A stretch of DNA of 64,000 nt from the NCBI GenBank assembly GCA_958366985.1, contig CATXDC010000015.1:1-64000 (forward strand), written 5' to 3'. The notes under the pieces were generated by a model. The model did not search any database. It saw nothing but the letters and a program-made list of their open reading frames with translations, and was not told the origin of the DNA. The stretch is from an uncultured Oscillospiraceae bacterium. GTDB taxonomy: Bacteria; Bacillota; Clostridia; Oscillospirales; Acutalibacteraceae. Made by a program: the position numbers and the translations under genes. Below are positions 5,592-14,945 of this stretch, in pieces (positions within the stretch are counted from its first letter, which is position 1; each line of letters begins with the position of its first letter).

Positions 5592-8267
5592 ATGAATACA
5601 AAACTCAAAAAAATTTTTTGTTCACTGCTGTCAGCATCGCTGCTCATTCCCCTTGCGGCCTGTTCAACAGAAAAAGCGGATGTAAGCGATATTTTTGACA
5701 GCAATGAAAAGATTTCCTACTGTACTACTTTTAAAGAGCTTTCGGAAAACAGAAAAAACAGCACGTCATCATGGCGTCAAGGAATGATTTCCGGAAATGG
5801 CTTACAGGGAGTAATTACAAGCGGCTCTCCCTACAATGATTCACTTATTTTTCAGAATATGCATTTTATAATGCCCAATAAAAATGTACGCTACTGTCCC
5901 GATACAGCCGATGAGCTCGAAACGGTAAAACAGAGCATAGTCAAAGGCGAGGACATTGTGGATGATGCCAGCTATGACGACGTATATTATTTTCATCCAG
6001 GCGGTGCGCTGAGAATCAAGCAAGATAAAAAGAGCTATTCTGACTACGTAAGATACACCGACTATGAAACAGCTCAGGTTGGCGTAAGATATACCGATAA
6101 ACTCGGGACCTGGGAGAGAACTACATTCACCTCTCAGGAAGACAATGTTACAATTACAAAAATAGGAAAATCATCACAGTGCAAGAAAGTGAACCTGATT
6201 CTTTCAATTGATGATATTTCCGCCTTTGCAAATTACGGCGACGGAAACGAAAAGGATATACTCTACAAAAAAATCGTTTCAGATAACTGCGACACAATAA
6301 GCTATATCGCTCACTATCCGAATTATGAAAACAGTGAGCTTAAAAACGGCGGATACGCTACCCTTACATATGTAATCTGCGAAAACGGAACAAAGGAAAA
6401 GATAAGCGGCAAGGAGACCGATGACGACCAGTATGCGGCACAGGATAACCCCCAAATTAAAATCACAGATGCCGACAGCGTTTATCTTATAACTGTTTCC
6501 GACCGCACTTATGATATGGGTGCCTTCGATGAATTTAAAAATGCATCGGAATATGAGCTTCTCAAAGACCTTACTGAAAGAACTGAAAGTGTTGCTAAAA
6601 AATACACTCATGACGGTGTTTTCAGCTATGATGAAGCTCTCAAGGCACATACAGATATATTCACTCCTCAGTTTAACGCCGTCACCCTTTCCCTCGGCAG
6701 CGGTGAAAGCGATTTGTCAAACGAGACTCTCATTAAAAACCAAAAGGGAGAAAAATCCATTGACAGCTCCCTTGCACAGAGAGCTTATTACTCCGGACGC
6801 TATGCATATCTTTGCTGTTCCGGATATTCCACAAGCCGCCTTTACGGAATGTGGATAGGAGAATGGAATGCAAGCTGGGGAAGCAAATACACAATGGATG
6901 CAAACGTAAACCTCCAGACTTCATCAATGAACACTGGCAATATTGCCTCCTCACCTATCGGATATACATATTTTATCCTCCGCCAAGTGCCTGACTGGGA
7001 AGAAAACGCCATGGCTACTCACGGATACACCGACGCCTTACAGGCTCCAGTAAACACCGACGGCGACAAGGCTGTTATAACCGAGACCTGTTATCCCTAT
7101 CCTTTCAGATACTGGAACGCAGGCACAAGCTGGATGCTTCAGCCTCTTTACGAAACCCTTCAGTGCTACGGTGATATCAAGATCCCCTTAAGCGATGAAT
7201 TTGACCTCGAAAAGCTTAAATCCGTACTTTCTGTAAACGCTGAGGATCTGACAGATGAAGATATTGCAAAAATAAGAGACAAAGGATATTTTGAGCTCCG
7301 AAAAGATATCCTGCTTCCTCTTCTTACAAAATCCGCAAACTACTGGGCTCAGATGCTTACTCCCGAATATTACACAGACGCCAACGGAAACATTCACTAC
7401 GAAAAGGGCAAAACATCCCTTAACGACGGCGAAACCTACTGTATTCTTCCAAGCTATTCGCCCGAAAACAATCCCTCAAACTATCCGAGTCCATCCGATG
7501 CAAATACGGCTATTGATATTGCCGCCTGCCGCAACAATTTTGAAATGCTCATATCCGTCATGAAAGACATCGACCCAAATGCTGACACCAGCCGCTGGCA
7601 GTCCCTTATGGATAAGCTGCCCCCCTATCTCTACGATGAAACGGGAGCTCTTAAGGAATGGGCATGCAATCAGTTTGAAGAAAACAACGAACATCGTCAT
7701 TTAAGCCATCTTTACTGCGTATGGCCTTTGTTTGAAACTCAGGATAATCCGGAGCTTACAGCTGCATGCATACAGGCAATAGAAAATCGTGAAAGTGAAA
7801 ACGAGGCAAGTCACGCTCTTGTTCACCGTTCACTTATTGCCGCAAGACTAAAAAACCGTACAAGCCTTACGGATGCTTTGCTTTCACTTATGAATCACAA
7901 AATATACTATAATTCCCTTATGACAAACCATGACTATGACCGTGGCAGCTGCTACTGCACTGATTTTGCAATAGGTTATCTGGGAATTATAAACGAAAGC
8001 CTTGTATATTCAAATACAGGAGAAATTGAAGTGCTCCCCGCCTTGCCTGAAAGCGGATTTGAAAAAGGCACAATAACCGGAATAAAAGCACGCACAAGAG
8101 CCACTGTTTCATCTCTCCAATGGGATACTCAGGCAAAAACCACTCAGGTGACCGTAAAATCAGATATTGACCAGACAATTGAAATTTCATGCGGACTTTC
8201 AGATGAAACTGAGACACTTTCATTTAAAGCAGGAGAAAGTAAAACCGTAGAATTTACGCTTAAATAA
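5592..8267 (+). CDS. GH95-family glycoside hydrolase lipoprotein (alpha-L-fucosidase-like)
   Basis: An 891-residue exported protein. The ATG at 5592 follows GAGGTGATTGCT; a signal peptide ends in the lipobox LAAC with Cys24, so it should be anchored outside the membrane. GH95 landmarks appear in order: an N-terminal SGNGLQGVITSG segment, WGSKYTMDANVNLQ (family WGSKYTxNIN), YSPENNP, HRHLSHLY, and CTDFAIGYLGI aligning with the family's IDGNFGG, which supplies the catalytic Asp. The first of the two family Asn residues in NIN is Asp here, so activity or specificity may differ. GH95 enzymes remove fucose or galactose from host and plant glycans. A terminator follows. Confidence 0.85.
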   Translation: MNTKLKKIFCSLLSASLLIPLAACSTEKADVSDIFDSNEKISYCTTFKELSENRKNSTSSWRQGMISGNGLQGVITSGSPYNDSLIFQNMHFIMPNKNVRYCPDTADELETVKQSIVKGEDIVDDASYDDVYYFHPGGALRIKQDKKSYSDYVRYTDYETAQVGVRYTDKLGTWERTTFTSQEDNVTITKIGKSSQCKKVNLILSIDDISAFANYGDGNEKDILYKKIVSDNCDTISYIAHYPNYENSELKNGGYATLTYVICENGTKEKISGKETDDDQYAAQDNPQIKITDADSVYLITVSDRTYDMGAFDEFKNASEYELLKDLTERTESVAKKYTHDGVFSYDEALKAHTDIFTPQFNAVTLSLGSGESDLSNETLIKNQKGEKSIDSSLAQRAYYSGRYAYLCCSGYSTSRLYGMWIGEWNASWGSKYTMDANVNLQTSSMNTGNIASSPIGYTYFILRQVPDWEENAMATHGYTDALQAPVNTDGDKAVITETCYPYPFRYWNAGTSWMLQPLYETLQCYGDIKIPLSDEFDLEKLKSVLSVNAEDLTDEDIAKIRDKGYFELRKDILLPLLTKSANYWAQMLTPEYYTDANGNIHYEKGKTSLNDGETYCILPSYSPENNPSNYPSPSDANTAIDIAACRNNFEMLISVMKDIDPNADTSRWQSLMDKLPPYLYDETGALKEWACNQFEENNEHRHLSHLYCVWPLFETQDNPELTAACIQAIENRESENEASHALVHRSLIAARLKNRTSLTDALLSLMNHKIYYNSLMTNHDYDRGSCYCTDFAIGYLGIINESLVYSNTGEIEVLPALPESGFEKGTITGIKARTRATVSSLQWDTQAKTTQVTVKSDIDQTIEISCGLSDETETLSFKAGESKTVEFTLK

Positions 8268-8287
8268 ATTTAATATTTTCATATTCC

Positions 8288-8320
8288 ATAAGCTGCCTTT
8301 TACAGGCAGCTTATTTATTT
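8288..8320 (+). terminator. Terminator of the GH95 gene
   Basis: ATAAGCTGCC (8288-8297) pairs perfectly with 8305-8314 around a seven-base loop, followed by TTATTT. Confidence 0.8.
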
Positions 8321-8367
8321 TAAAGAAAAAATCATTGGAAATTGCGAATACAGAATTACTGTCCCTA

Positions 8368-8391
8368 TTTTTGTAAGTGGATTTACAAAAA
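8368..8391. promoter_or_regulatory. Inverted repeat upstream of the GH18 gene
   Basis: TTTTTGTAA (8368-8376) and its complement (8383-8391) are nine-base perfect arms with a six-base gap. A weak promoter candidate lies just downstream on the plus strand: TTGTAA at 8396-8401, a 17-base spacer, then TACACT. The repeat may be an operator for it. Confidence 0.4.
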
Positions 8392-8462
8392 AATATTGTA
8401 AGTTAATTATATTTGTGATACACTATCCCCATTAACAATATATACATAAAAGGGTGATTGAT

Positions 8463-10454
8463 TTGAGCTTTTTTAGCCGTATTGTCAACAAATTCTGTTC
8501 AAAAAAAGGAGCTTATGTTTTTTATGTAATCTCCGCTCTGGCATTTGCTTTTTTGAGCAGCGCCACTTGGACTTATTCATTTATAGCAGACCTTTATCCT
8601 TTAGGTGCAAAATTTGTTCCTACAGTTTTAGTTGTATGCGTCTTATCAATGGCGGCGGCACTATCATACATTCTTGCACTAACTTTTGATAAAAATAAGC
8701 ATGATAAATTTTTCCGTATATTCAATGTTATATATATGATTTTTGCGGTTATATCCGTGATTCTCTTTATCTATACCACCGTGCTTATTTTCGGTATGGA
8801 TAAAGGCCTTTCCGCAGAAAACTTCAAAAAAGGTTTTGAAGCAATTGTGGGCAAGTTACCGTGGATAGGGCTTGCCGCGACACTTCCTCTCGGTCTGTTT
8901 TTCGCAAGCGAACCCAAAAAGGCAGCAAAAGCTATTATTGCAGCTGTACTGATTATTGCATTGGTTGCTGTTCCTACAATTTTCGTTTCAAACAGTGCTG
9001 ATAAATGGGACGGCGATTCTCTTCCGGAAATTACCCTTAAATCAGAAAATCTCCTTGAGGGAGGCAGCATACTTTACGAAAGCCTTAAAGATGGCGAAAA
9101 AGCAGATGCCAAAAATCTTCTCGAAGAAGGCAATGCCTGCTGGACTCCTCAGGATCCTGACCGCTCACCTGCCGAGGGCAGCCAAGATGCAAACAACAGC
9201 TATGTTGAAATTAAACTTAAAGAAACTTCCACTTTCAACACTGCAATAATCGAAGAAACAGGAAATCAGGTGCAGTATTTCCGTTTACAGGCGGAAGTTA
9301 ACGGTGAATGGATAACCATATACGAAAGCGAAAAAATTCAGACCAGCCGCCTTTGCTCCTTTGACAGTGTTACAACGGACAAAATCCGCCTGTCAATAGA
9401 TCAGTTTAGAAGCAGCGAAACTCCTGCAAAAATAAGATCAATCCGTCTTTACAATGAACCTAAAGTCAACGCTGACGATTTTGAAGTAACCGCATATCAG
9501 CGTCTCGACGGTGATGTGCCCACTGAGATACTTGCAAAGGGAGAGGAATATGTAAACAACTATGCACGTTATTATGATGTTTACAGTACGATAATCGTTT
9601 TCGGAGCAGTACATTGGAACGAAAACGGTCAGATGGGCTTTGGCGAAGGCGGAGAGGAAAAATTCGCTCAGGAGCTTAATGCACTTAAAGAAATCATCTC
9701 CCACCGTTCAAACAAAGATCATCAGGTAAAAATCATTGTAACTGCCCTTGCCGACGGCACATGGGGAGAAGGTCACAACGGCGTAAACGGATACATGGCC
9801 CAGTACTGGGAATCAGTTGCCGACCAGATTATAGCTTTCGCCGATAAATATGACCTTGACGGCGTTGACATTGACTGGGAATATCCGCAGACTTCAAGCG
9901 ACTGGAAAGTATTTGATAGTTTCATAGCACGCCTTGATGATGGTATGCAAAAAATAAATCCCGACGCAATACTCTCAGGAGCTCTTTCTGCATGGAGCCT
10001 TGGCATGTCCGAAGAAACACTTAAAAGATTTGACCAGATTCAGTTTATGGCATATGACGGCAACGATATGGACGGATATCAGAGTTCACTCCAGCAGGCA
10101 CAGGAAGGTCTTCAGGACTTTATTGACAACGGTGCGGATATAAGCAAAATAAATATAGGCATAGCAGCCTATGGACGTCCCGTAAACGGTTCACCTTACT
10201 GGGCATCATGGCGCACTTTGGAAGAAGCCACATACTGGAACAACAAATACCATACCGTACATGATGCCGATCAGGTTTACGAGGGCACATTCTGCTCCCC
10301 CGCCCTTGCCGGAGATAAAACTGCATATGCCCTTTTCAGCGGTGCAGGCGGAGTTATGGTATTCCGTGTAGCCTGTGATAAAACTATGGATGACCCCAAC
10401 AGTGTTGCAGTGGGTATTGAAAACGCACTTAAAAGATATACCGTTAACTGGTAA
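8463..10454 (+). CDS. Membrane-tethered GH18 family protein (chitinase / endoglycosidase-like)
   Basis: A 663-residue protein with three parts. About the first 180 residues form five or so transmembrane helices. Residues ~195-335 look like a galactose-binding/F5-F8 type C beta-sandwich. The rest is a GH18 barrel with the signature DLDGVDIDWE (residues ~464-473), whose final Glu is the acid catalyst; a second barrel motif is QFMAYDGND. GH18 enzymes cut chitin or the core of N-glycans by substrate-assisted catalysis. I place the start at the TTG at 8463, as the GTG at 8454 overlaps the AGGGTGA ribosome site. The catalytic domain should face outward. It follows a GH95 enzyme. Confidence 0.85.
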   Translation: MSFFSRIVNKFCSKKGAYVFYVISALAFAFLSSATWTYSFIADLYPLGAKFVPTVLVVCVLSMAAALSYILALTFDKNKHDKFFRIFNVIYMIFAVISVILFIYTTVLIFGMDKGLSAENFKKGFEAIVGKLPWIGLAATLPLGLFFASEPKKAAKAIIAAVLIIALVAVPTIFVSNSADKWDGDSLPEITLKSENLLEGGSILYESLKDGEKADAKNLLEEGNACWTPQDPDRSPAEGSQDANNSYVEIKLKETSTFNTAIIEETGNQVQYFRLQAEVNGEWITIYESEKIQTSRLCSFDSVTTDKIRLSIDQFRSSETPAKIRSIRLYNEPKVNADDFEVTAYQRLDGDVPTEILAKGEEYVNNYARYYDVYSTIIVFGAVHWNENGQMGFGEGGEEKFAQELNALKEIISHRSNKDHQVKIIVTALADGTWGEGHNGVNGYMAQYWESVADQIIAFADKYDLDGVDIDWEYPQTSSDWKVFDSFIARLDDGMQKINPDAILSGALSAWSLGMSEETLKRFDQIQFMAYDGNDMDGYQSSLQQAQEGLQDFIDNGADISKINIGIAAYGRPVNGSPYWASWRTLEEATYWNNKYHTVHDADQVYEGTFCSPALAGDKTAYALFSGAGGVMVFRVACDKTMDDPNSVAVGIENALKRYTVNW

Positions 10455-10484
10455 TTACAAATCGTAATTTAATAAATACAAACA

Positions 10485-10525
10485 AAAATTCCCTGTTTTA
10501 ACATAAAGTCAAAACAGGGAATTTT
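10485..10525. terminator. Bidirectional terminator between convergent genes
   Basis: AAAATTCCCTGTTTT (10485-10499) and its exact complement (10511-10525) enclose 11 bases; A/T runs on both sides serve both strands. It separates the GH18 gene from the lipid kinase. Confidence 0.85.
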
Positions 10526-10530
10526 AATTT

Positions 10531-11439
10531 TTATATTGAACCAAACAGAGAATGAGCCGGAGAACAAACCGAAATTGCTCTATGCAGATTTTCAACTGAA
10601 GCCGTTGTAAATTCACCACCATATTCGCCGTCTACCAGCCAACCAATAGGTCTGTCTGAGGTGAATTTTACTTTATCTGTTTTTATAAGAATTACCCTTT
10701 TTCCATCGTATTCATGTTTTTGCAGCTTTCTTATCATTATCGGGATCTGCGTAATTCTGTCTATACTGCTTACAAGCACTATTTCAAAGAATCCATCATC
10801 AAGCCAAAAATCATTTTCATCGAGCCTGAATATTCCTCCGACGGATATTGTATTGACCACTGCACCAAAAATATAATCTCCCTCAATAATTCCGCCGTTA
10901 CACTCAATTTTCATATGTACAGGCTTAATATCACTTACATTTTTTATTCCAGAAAGAATATAAGCCAAATGTCCGATTTCATTTTTTATGCTTTGCTTTG
11001 TACTGTAAGACGCTTTTGCACCAAAACCAAAAGATGTGGCACAAAAAAAGTGCCTTCCGTTGATTAAGCCAACATCAACAGGATGAAATGATTCACGCTT
11101 TATAAGCGCTATTATCTGTGAAACGCTTCCGTCAATACCCAAAGTTTTTGCAGAATCGTTTGTCGTTCCGTTTGGAAAATATATTAAAGATACATCAGGC
11201 TCCGGCATTACACCGTTTATAACCTCGTTTAAGGTTCCATCGCCGCCACAGCTTAAAATATAATCGTATTCTTTATGATGTTTCCTTGCTATGGAAATGG
11301 CATCTCCTTTTCCGCCGGTCTCCATAACATCAACATCAAACCCAAAAACAGATATCTGTGTAGCTAATGACTGCGCCTTGATTCTCTTGTTGTTTTTGCC
11401 TGAACGTGGATTTGATATTATAAGAATTTTTTTATTCAT
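10531..11439 (-). CDS. Diacylglycerol kinase-family lipid kinase
   Basis: A 302-residue cytoplasmic/peripheral membrane enzyme of the DagK/YegS family, which phosphorylates diacylglycerol or related lipids with ATP. Seen in the sequence: IISNPRSGK at the N terminus, the nucleotide-binding GGDGTLNEVINGV, PNGTTNDSAKTLG (family PxGTxNDFAR) and the C-terminal beta-sandwich. Length is normal. The ATG has GAGGAAATGAC upstream. It has its own promoter (11590-11618) and ends at a shared terminator. Likely role is recycling diacylglycerol from lipoteichoic acid or phospholipid turnover; the true substrate cannot be read from sequence. Confidence 0.88.
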   Translation of the reverse strand: MNKKILIISNPRSGKNNKRIKAQSLATQISVFGFDVDVMETGGKGDAISIARKHHKEYDYILSCGGDGTLNEVINGVMPEPDVSLIYFPNGTTNDSAKTLGIDGSVSQIIALIKRESFHPVDVGLINGRHFFCATSFGFGAKASYSTKQSIKNEIGHLAYILSGIKNVSDIKPVHMKIECNGGIIEGDYIFGAVVNTISVGGIFRLDENDFWLDDGFFEIVLVSSIDRITQIPIMIRKLQKHEYDGKRVILIKTDKVKFTSDRPIGWLVDGEYGGEFTTASVENLHRAISVCSPAHSLFGSI

Positions 11440-11589
11440 GTCATTTCCTCAAATTATTTGCAGTTTGTTAATTTCACAATTGGCAATAACGTATTCGGCT
11501 CTTTATTCTCAGTTTTTCGCCTCCTTGTAAACAAAAAGCCCTTGTTTAATACCTGCAAATACTTCCCGCACGATATTAAACTATATTTA

Positions 11590-11618
11590 ATAATATGGCT
11601 ATATTCATTTTATGTCAA
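11590..11618 (-). promoter_or_regulatory. Sigma-70 type promoter for the lipid kinase
   Basis: On the minus strand a perfect TTGACA (11613-11618), 17-base spacer and TATTAT (11590-11595). It leaves a ~150-base leader before the start codon with no obvious structure. Nothing else is seen in 11440-11734. Confidence 0.7.
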
Positions 11619-11734
11619 TACTATTTGATAAATCACTAAAAAATACGTTAATTATCACCAAAGCTATGCTAAATAATTTGTAGAAATTATTTGCCGACTT
11701 TTTATGAATATTTATAGTTTTTATAAAAATTTAA

Positions 11735-12370
11735 CTATCTGCAAAAATAATCGGTCAGCATATCACAGAACTCGTCGAGACGTTCTTTTTCTCCCGGATT
11801 CATGCTTGGAGAGTCAGCGGGAGTATTTGCCATTTTCTGCATGAGCCCTAAAAGGGAGTCGTAAGAATTATAATAAAGTCGCTCCGCCCGTTCTTCTGAG
11901 CATTTGACAGTTCCGTCCTTTATCCCCTTCAAAATCGCCTTTGCAAGAGGAGTTGTTCCTTTACAAAAATCAGATGGCAGATCGTTGCGTATAAGATGAA
12001 TCATATTGTTTCGGCTCAGATACGCCTCCGCTTCCTGAATAAACAAAAGCTCTTTCCTTGCAACAAAATATTGATCGGCATATGCCTTTAAAACAAGGCG
12101 GATTTGCTCAGTTCCCGGAAGTGAGTCGTGCTGGGTACGTGCATAAACCTTTTTGGATTTTTCAACACTCTGTGCCCAAAACAAAAGTGCTGCTTCAAGG
12201 ACTAAATCTGCCTTTGTATTAAAATAACGGTATACAGATCTTTCGGTTATACCGCCCTGCTTTGCTATGTCAGATACTTTTGTATTTTCAATTCCGTCTA
12301 CGGAAAAACATTTTAGTGCAGCTTCTACTACTCTCTCTTTATTTTGCTTGCGTACATCCTCAAGAGACAA
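11735..12370 (-). CDS. TetR/AcrR-family transcriptional regulator
   Basis: A 211-residue repressor-type protein. The N-terminal helix-turn-helix is clear: AALKCFSVDGIENTKVSDIA followed by GGITERSVYRYF. The C-terminal ligand domain is unrecognised. The start is probably the TTG at 12368-12370, eight bases after GGAGG; the upstream TTG at 12376 is too close to that site. It sits directly downstream of, but is terminated apart from, the ABC transporter operon. A likely target is the 29-bp palindrome before the CooC-like gene at the far end of that cluster, since TetR proteins favour such operators; this is an inference from position and operator type. Confidence 0.9.
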   Translation of the reverse strand: MSLEDVRKQNKERVVEAALKCFSVDGIENTKVSDIAKQGGITERSVYRYFNTKADLVLEAALLFWAQSVEKSKKVYARTQHDSLPGTEQIRLVLKAYADQYFVARKELLFIQEAEAYLSRNNMIHLIRNDLPSDFCKGTTPLAKAILKGIKDGTVKCSEERAERLYYNSYDSLLGLMQKMANTPADSPSMNPGEKERLDEFCDMLTDYFCR

Positions 12371-12424
12371 TTGCAAAACCTCCTTTAAATCATTTGCCTA
12401 TTACAAGCTCAGAACAATAAAGCT

Positions 12425-12453
12425 ATTTTAACGTTATACCTTAAAAATTTCAA
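12425..12453 (-). promoter_or_regulatory. Promoter of the TetR-family gene
   Basis: TTGAAA (12448-12453), a 17-base spacer and TAAAAT (12425-12430) on the minus strand, about 55 bases before the start codon. No palindrome overlaps it, so autorepression is not evident. Confidence 0.6.
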
Positions 12454-12460
12454 CATATAT

Positions 12461-12498
12461 CAAAAATACCGCTGTACAAAAATTCATGGTACGGCGGT
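12461..12498 (-). terminator. Terminator of the peptide/nickel-type ABC operon
   Basis: Arms 12468-12477 and 12489-12498 pair at nine of ten positions with an 11-base loop; TATTTTT follows on the minus strand. It lies 28 bases after the last ABC gene. Confidence 0.75.
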
Positions 12499-12525
12499 AT
12501 GCTGTTATCATATAAAATCGGCTGC

Positions 12526-13140
12526 TTACTTTGCAATTTCCGTTAAATCTATCTGCCTTGTACAGATTTTATCAAGAAGGGGTCTGTTATGACTTACGGC
12601 TATAATTCCAATATCACGCTTCTGAGTTTCTTCAATGAGAAAATTCCAGATCTGACTGCGGCTTATTGGGTCCATCATGGTGGTTATTTCATCTGCCAAA
12701 ATGAATTTTGTCCTTTCGCCCAATACTCTCGCTATACAAAAACGCTGCATCTCGCCTCCCGAAAGCTCCCCGGGAAAACGCTCCATCCAGTTTTTTTCGA
12801 TTCCCAGTTTCTCCGCTATTTCCTCTTTAACATTATCTCCCTCGGCAATGGCGTATTTCATGGGAAGTCTCGGATTCAGCGCAAGCTCCGGGTTCTGCCA
12901 TATAAGCTGAACAGGACAGTATCCCTTATAAGACGACAAGGGCTTTGAATCCAAAAGCACCTCGCCTTTTTCCGGTTTGAGATATCCTGCAATTATTTTG
13001 CAGAGAGTTGTCTTTCCGAATCCGCTGGGTGCAAAAATTCCCACTCTCTCACTGGAAGAAAGCGAAAGGGAAAAATTATTTAAAATTTCAGCTCCGCCTT
13101 TCTTATACCGAAAGGTCACATCTTTAATTTCAAGCTTCAT
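12526..13140 (-). CDS. ABC transporter ATPase, OppF/NikE type (short)
   Basis: A 204-residue ATPase, the second of two in this transporter. Walker A reads APSGFGKTT near residue 38 (family GxSGxGKS), the signature is LSGGEMQR and Walker B is FILADE. It lacks the C-terminal extension with the Cys-containing motif usual in OppF proteins, so it is about 60-100 residues shorter. It lies nine bases after its partner ATPase and ends the five-gene import operon. It should power uptake together with the other ATPase, two permeases and the lipoprotein. Specificity is not set by this subunit. Confidence 0.9.
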   Translation of the reverse strand: MKLEIKDVTFRYKKGGAEILNNFSLSLSSSERVGIFAPSGFGKTTLCKIIAGYLKPEKGEVLLDSKPLSSYKGYCPVQLIWQNPELALNPRLPMKYAIAEGDNVKEEIAEKLGIEKNWMERFPGELSGGEMQRFCIARVLGERTKFILADEITTMMDPISRSQIWNFLIEETQKRDIGIIAVSHNRPLLDKICTRQIDLTEIAK

Positions 13141-13149
13141 CTGTTTCTC

Positions 13150-14109
13150 CTAATCCCCGTAAATGCATCGGACAAATCCTTCCCGCACCTTGCGGTAGGG
13201 AATTTTCCGTGAGCATTCATCGGTACATTTTTCGCATCTCGGCGCAAAGGGACAGCCTGACGGCATATTCTCGGGACTTGGCTGAACGCCGCCGATATAC
13301 TGAAATCCGTTTTGAGGAAGTGCACGCCAAAGCGCCTTTGTGTAAGGATGTCTTAATGTTTCTTCACTTGTAAAATCCGACGCCTTTGCCTGTTCAAGAG
13401 TTGTTCCCGCATAGAAAACCGCAATTTTATCGGCAGTTTCGAGAGCCAGTTCAAGGTCATGGGTTATTACAAGAACTGCCGCTCCGTTATCGGCAAGCTC
13501 ACGAAAATGACCCATTGCCCTTTTTGCAACCTTTAAATCAAGTCCCGGTGTAGGTTCATCGGCAATTACAAGCTTTGGCTCACCTATAAGTGCAGTTGAA
13601 ATCATTATTCTGCGGTTCATGCCGCCCGAAAGCTCAAAGGGATATAAATCCATAACCTCTTCTTTAAGCTCATAGTTTCTGAAAATTCCCCTGAGCTTTT
13701 CTTTGAGACTTTTATCCTTTTTGCCTTTGCATATCTGGGGCCCTATTTTCATAAGGGGATCAAGATATGAAAGACTTTGGGGAACAAGAACTATTTCATT
13801 GCCACGAAGTTTCTCAGTTTTCTCCTTGGTAAGCTCTTCTCCAAAATAAGTTATCTTTCCCGAAACTTTGGCATTATATGGAAGCATCCCTAAAACTGCA
13901 TGGGCAAGAAGGCTTTTGCCCGAACCGCTCGAACCCACTACAGCAACCATTTCTCCGGCATTGACAGTTATATCGAGGTCATTAATTACATCGAGAGTGT
14001 ATTTCTCCGTGCCCTTTTTATATCTGTCAAAGGATATCTTGAGATTTTCAATTTTAAGAACAGGTTCGCTCCTGTTTATCGTCAGATTTTCTTTAATCAT
14101 AAGCATCAC
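13150..14109 (-). CDS. ABC transporter ATPase, OppD/NikD type
   Basis: A 319-residue ATPase with Walker A GSSGSGKS, Q-loop VPQSLSYLDP, signature ELSGGMNRR (a slightly altered LSGGQ), Walker B LVIADEPT and the C-terminal oligopeptide-transporter motif GCPFAPRCEKC, which in relatives can bind an iron-sulphur cluster. The GTG at 14109 is followed by ATGs at 14106 and 14100, any of which could be the start. It follows the second permease by 11 bases. Family members drive import of oligopeptides, dipeptides, nickel or nickel chelates. Confidence 0.92.
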   Translation of the reverse strand: MMLMIKENLTINRSEPVLKIENLKISFDRYKKGTEKYTLDVINDLDITVNAGEMVAVVGSSGSGKSLLAHAVLGMLPYNAKVSGKITYFGEELTKEKTEKLRGNEIVLVPQSLSYLDPLMKIGPQICKGKKDKSLKEKLRGIFRNYELKEEVMDLYPFELSGGMNRRIMISTALIGEPKLVIADEPTPGLDLKVAKRAMGHFRELADNGAAVLVITHDLELALETADKIAVFYAGTTLEQAKASDFTSEETLRHPYTKALWRALPQNGFQYIGGVQPSPENMPSGCPFAPRCEKCTDECSRKIPYRKVREGFVRCIYGD

Positions 14110-14120
14110 TTAACTAAAAT

Positions 14121-14945
14121 TTATTTATGAGCTGATGCTGGGTCAGCAAGCTTTCTTGCGCTTTCTCCCACAGCATAAAAGGACACAACCACTATTACCA
14201 GCATAATGCCAGGCAAAACTGCAAGCCACCACTGACCTGTGACAAGATATTTCATGGATTCGGAAAGAATTATTCCCACCGCAGGTTGCTCCGACGAAAG
14301 ACCGAAGCCTAAAAAGGTCACTGCTGATTCATGCATTATAGCGTGTGGGAAAAGAAGTATAAGTCCTACGGAAAACTGAGAGAGAAGATGGGGGAACATA
14401 TGCTTTGCAGCAATATAAAGTTTTCCTTTGCCCATTTTTTCCGCTATGAGGATATAGGGACTCTCTTTTAACTGCAAAACCTCACCACGTATGACTCTCG
14501 CAAGGGACGGCCAATGGGTTAAAGCTATACCGAAAGCCACGCCCTGAAAACCTTTTCCGAAAGCTACGGAAATGAGAATCAAAAGCAGTATATGTGGTAT
14601 TCCCATCATAAGGTCAATTATAAATGATATAACCGAATCCGCCGCTTTGCCCATAGTGGCGGAAACTACACCCAAAATAAGGGCGATAACTGCGCTTACT
14701 GCCGCAGACAAAACTCCAAGTAAAATACTCGTTGATAATCCCTTTAAGGTACGGGAGAGCATATCACGTCCCAGCCAGTCGGTACCAAAGGGATACTGGA
14801 GACACGGGGCAAGGTTTTTTCGTGTAAAATCAGTCAACAGAGCTTCTTCGCCGTTTAAAATTCCTCCGATACAGATAGCTATCAGCACAAGGGCGAAAAA
14901 TACAAGTCCCACAATCATTCGCTGTCTTTTGTTTCCGAAACTCAT
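14121..14945 (-). CDS. ABC transporter permease, DppC/NikC type
   Basis: A 274-residue inner-membrane subunit with an N-terminal membrane segment, the periplasmic-side FGTDWLGRDMLSR motif typical of DppC/NikC, about five further helices, and the cytoplasmic EAA-like loop around ALTHWPSLARVIRGE. It overlaps the stop of the DppB-like permease by four bases (ATGA), a sign of coupled translation. It pairs with that permease to form the channel. Confidence 0.93.
   Translation of the reverse strand: MSFGNKRQRMIVGLVFFALVLIAICIGGILNGEEALLTDFTRKNLAPCLQYPFGTDWLGRDMLSRTLKGLSTSILLGVLSAAVSAVIALILGVVSATMGKAADSVISFIIDLMMGIPHILLLILISVAFGKGFQGVAFGIALTHWPSLARVIRGEVLQLKESPYILIAEKMGKGKLYIAAKHMFPHLLSQFSVGLILLFPHAIMHESAVTFLGFGLSSEQPAVGIILSESMKYLVTGQWWLAVLPGIMLVIVVVSFYAVGESARKLADPASAHK

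Noticed and set aside
8454..8462. GTG at 8454 as start of the GH18 gene
   Set aside because: It lies within the AGGGTGA ribosome site; the TTG at 8463 has correct spacing.
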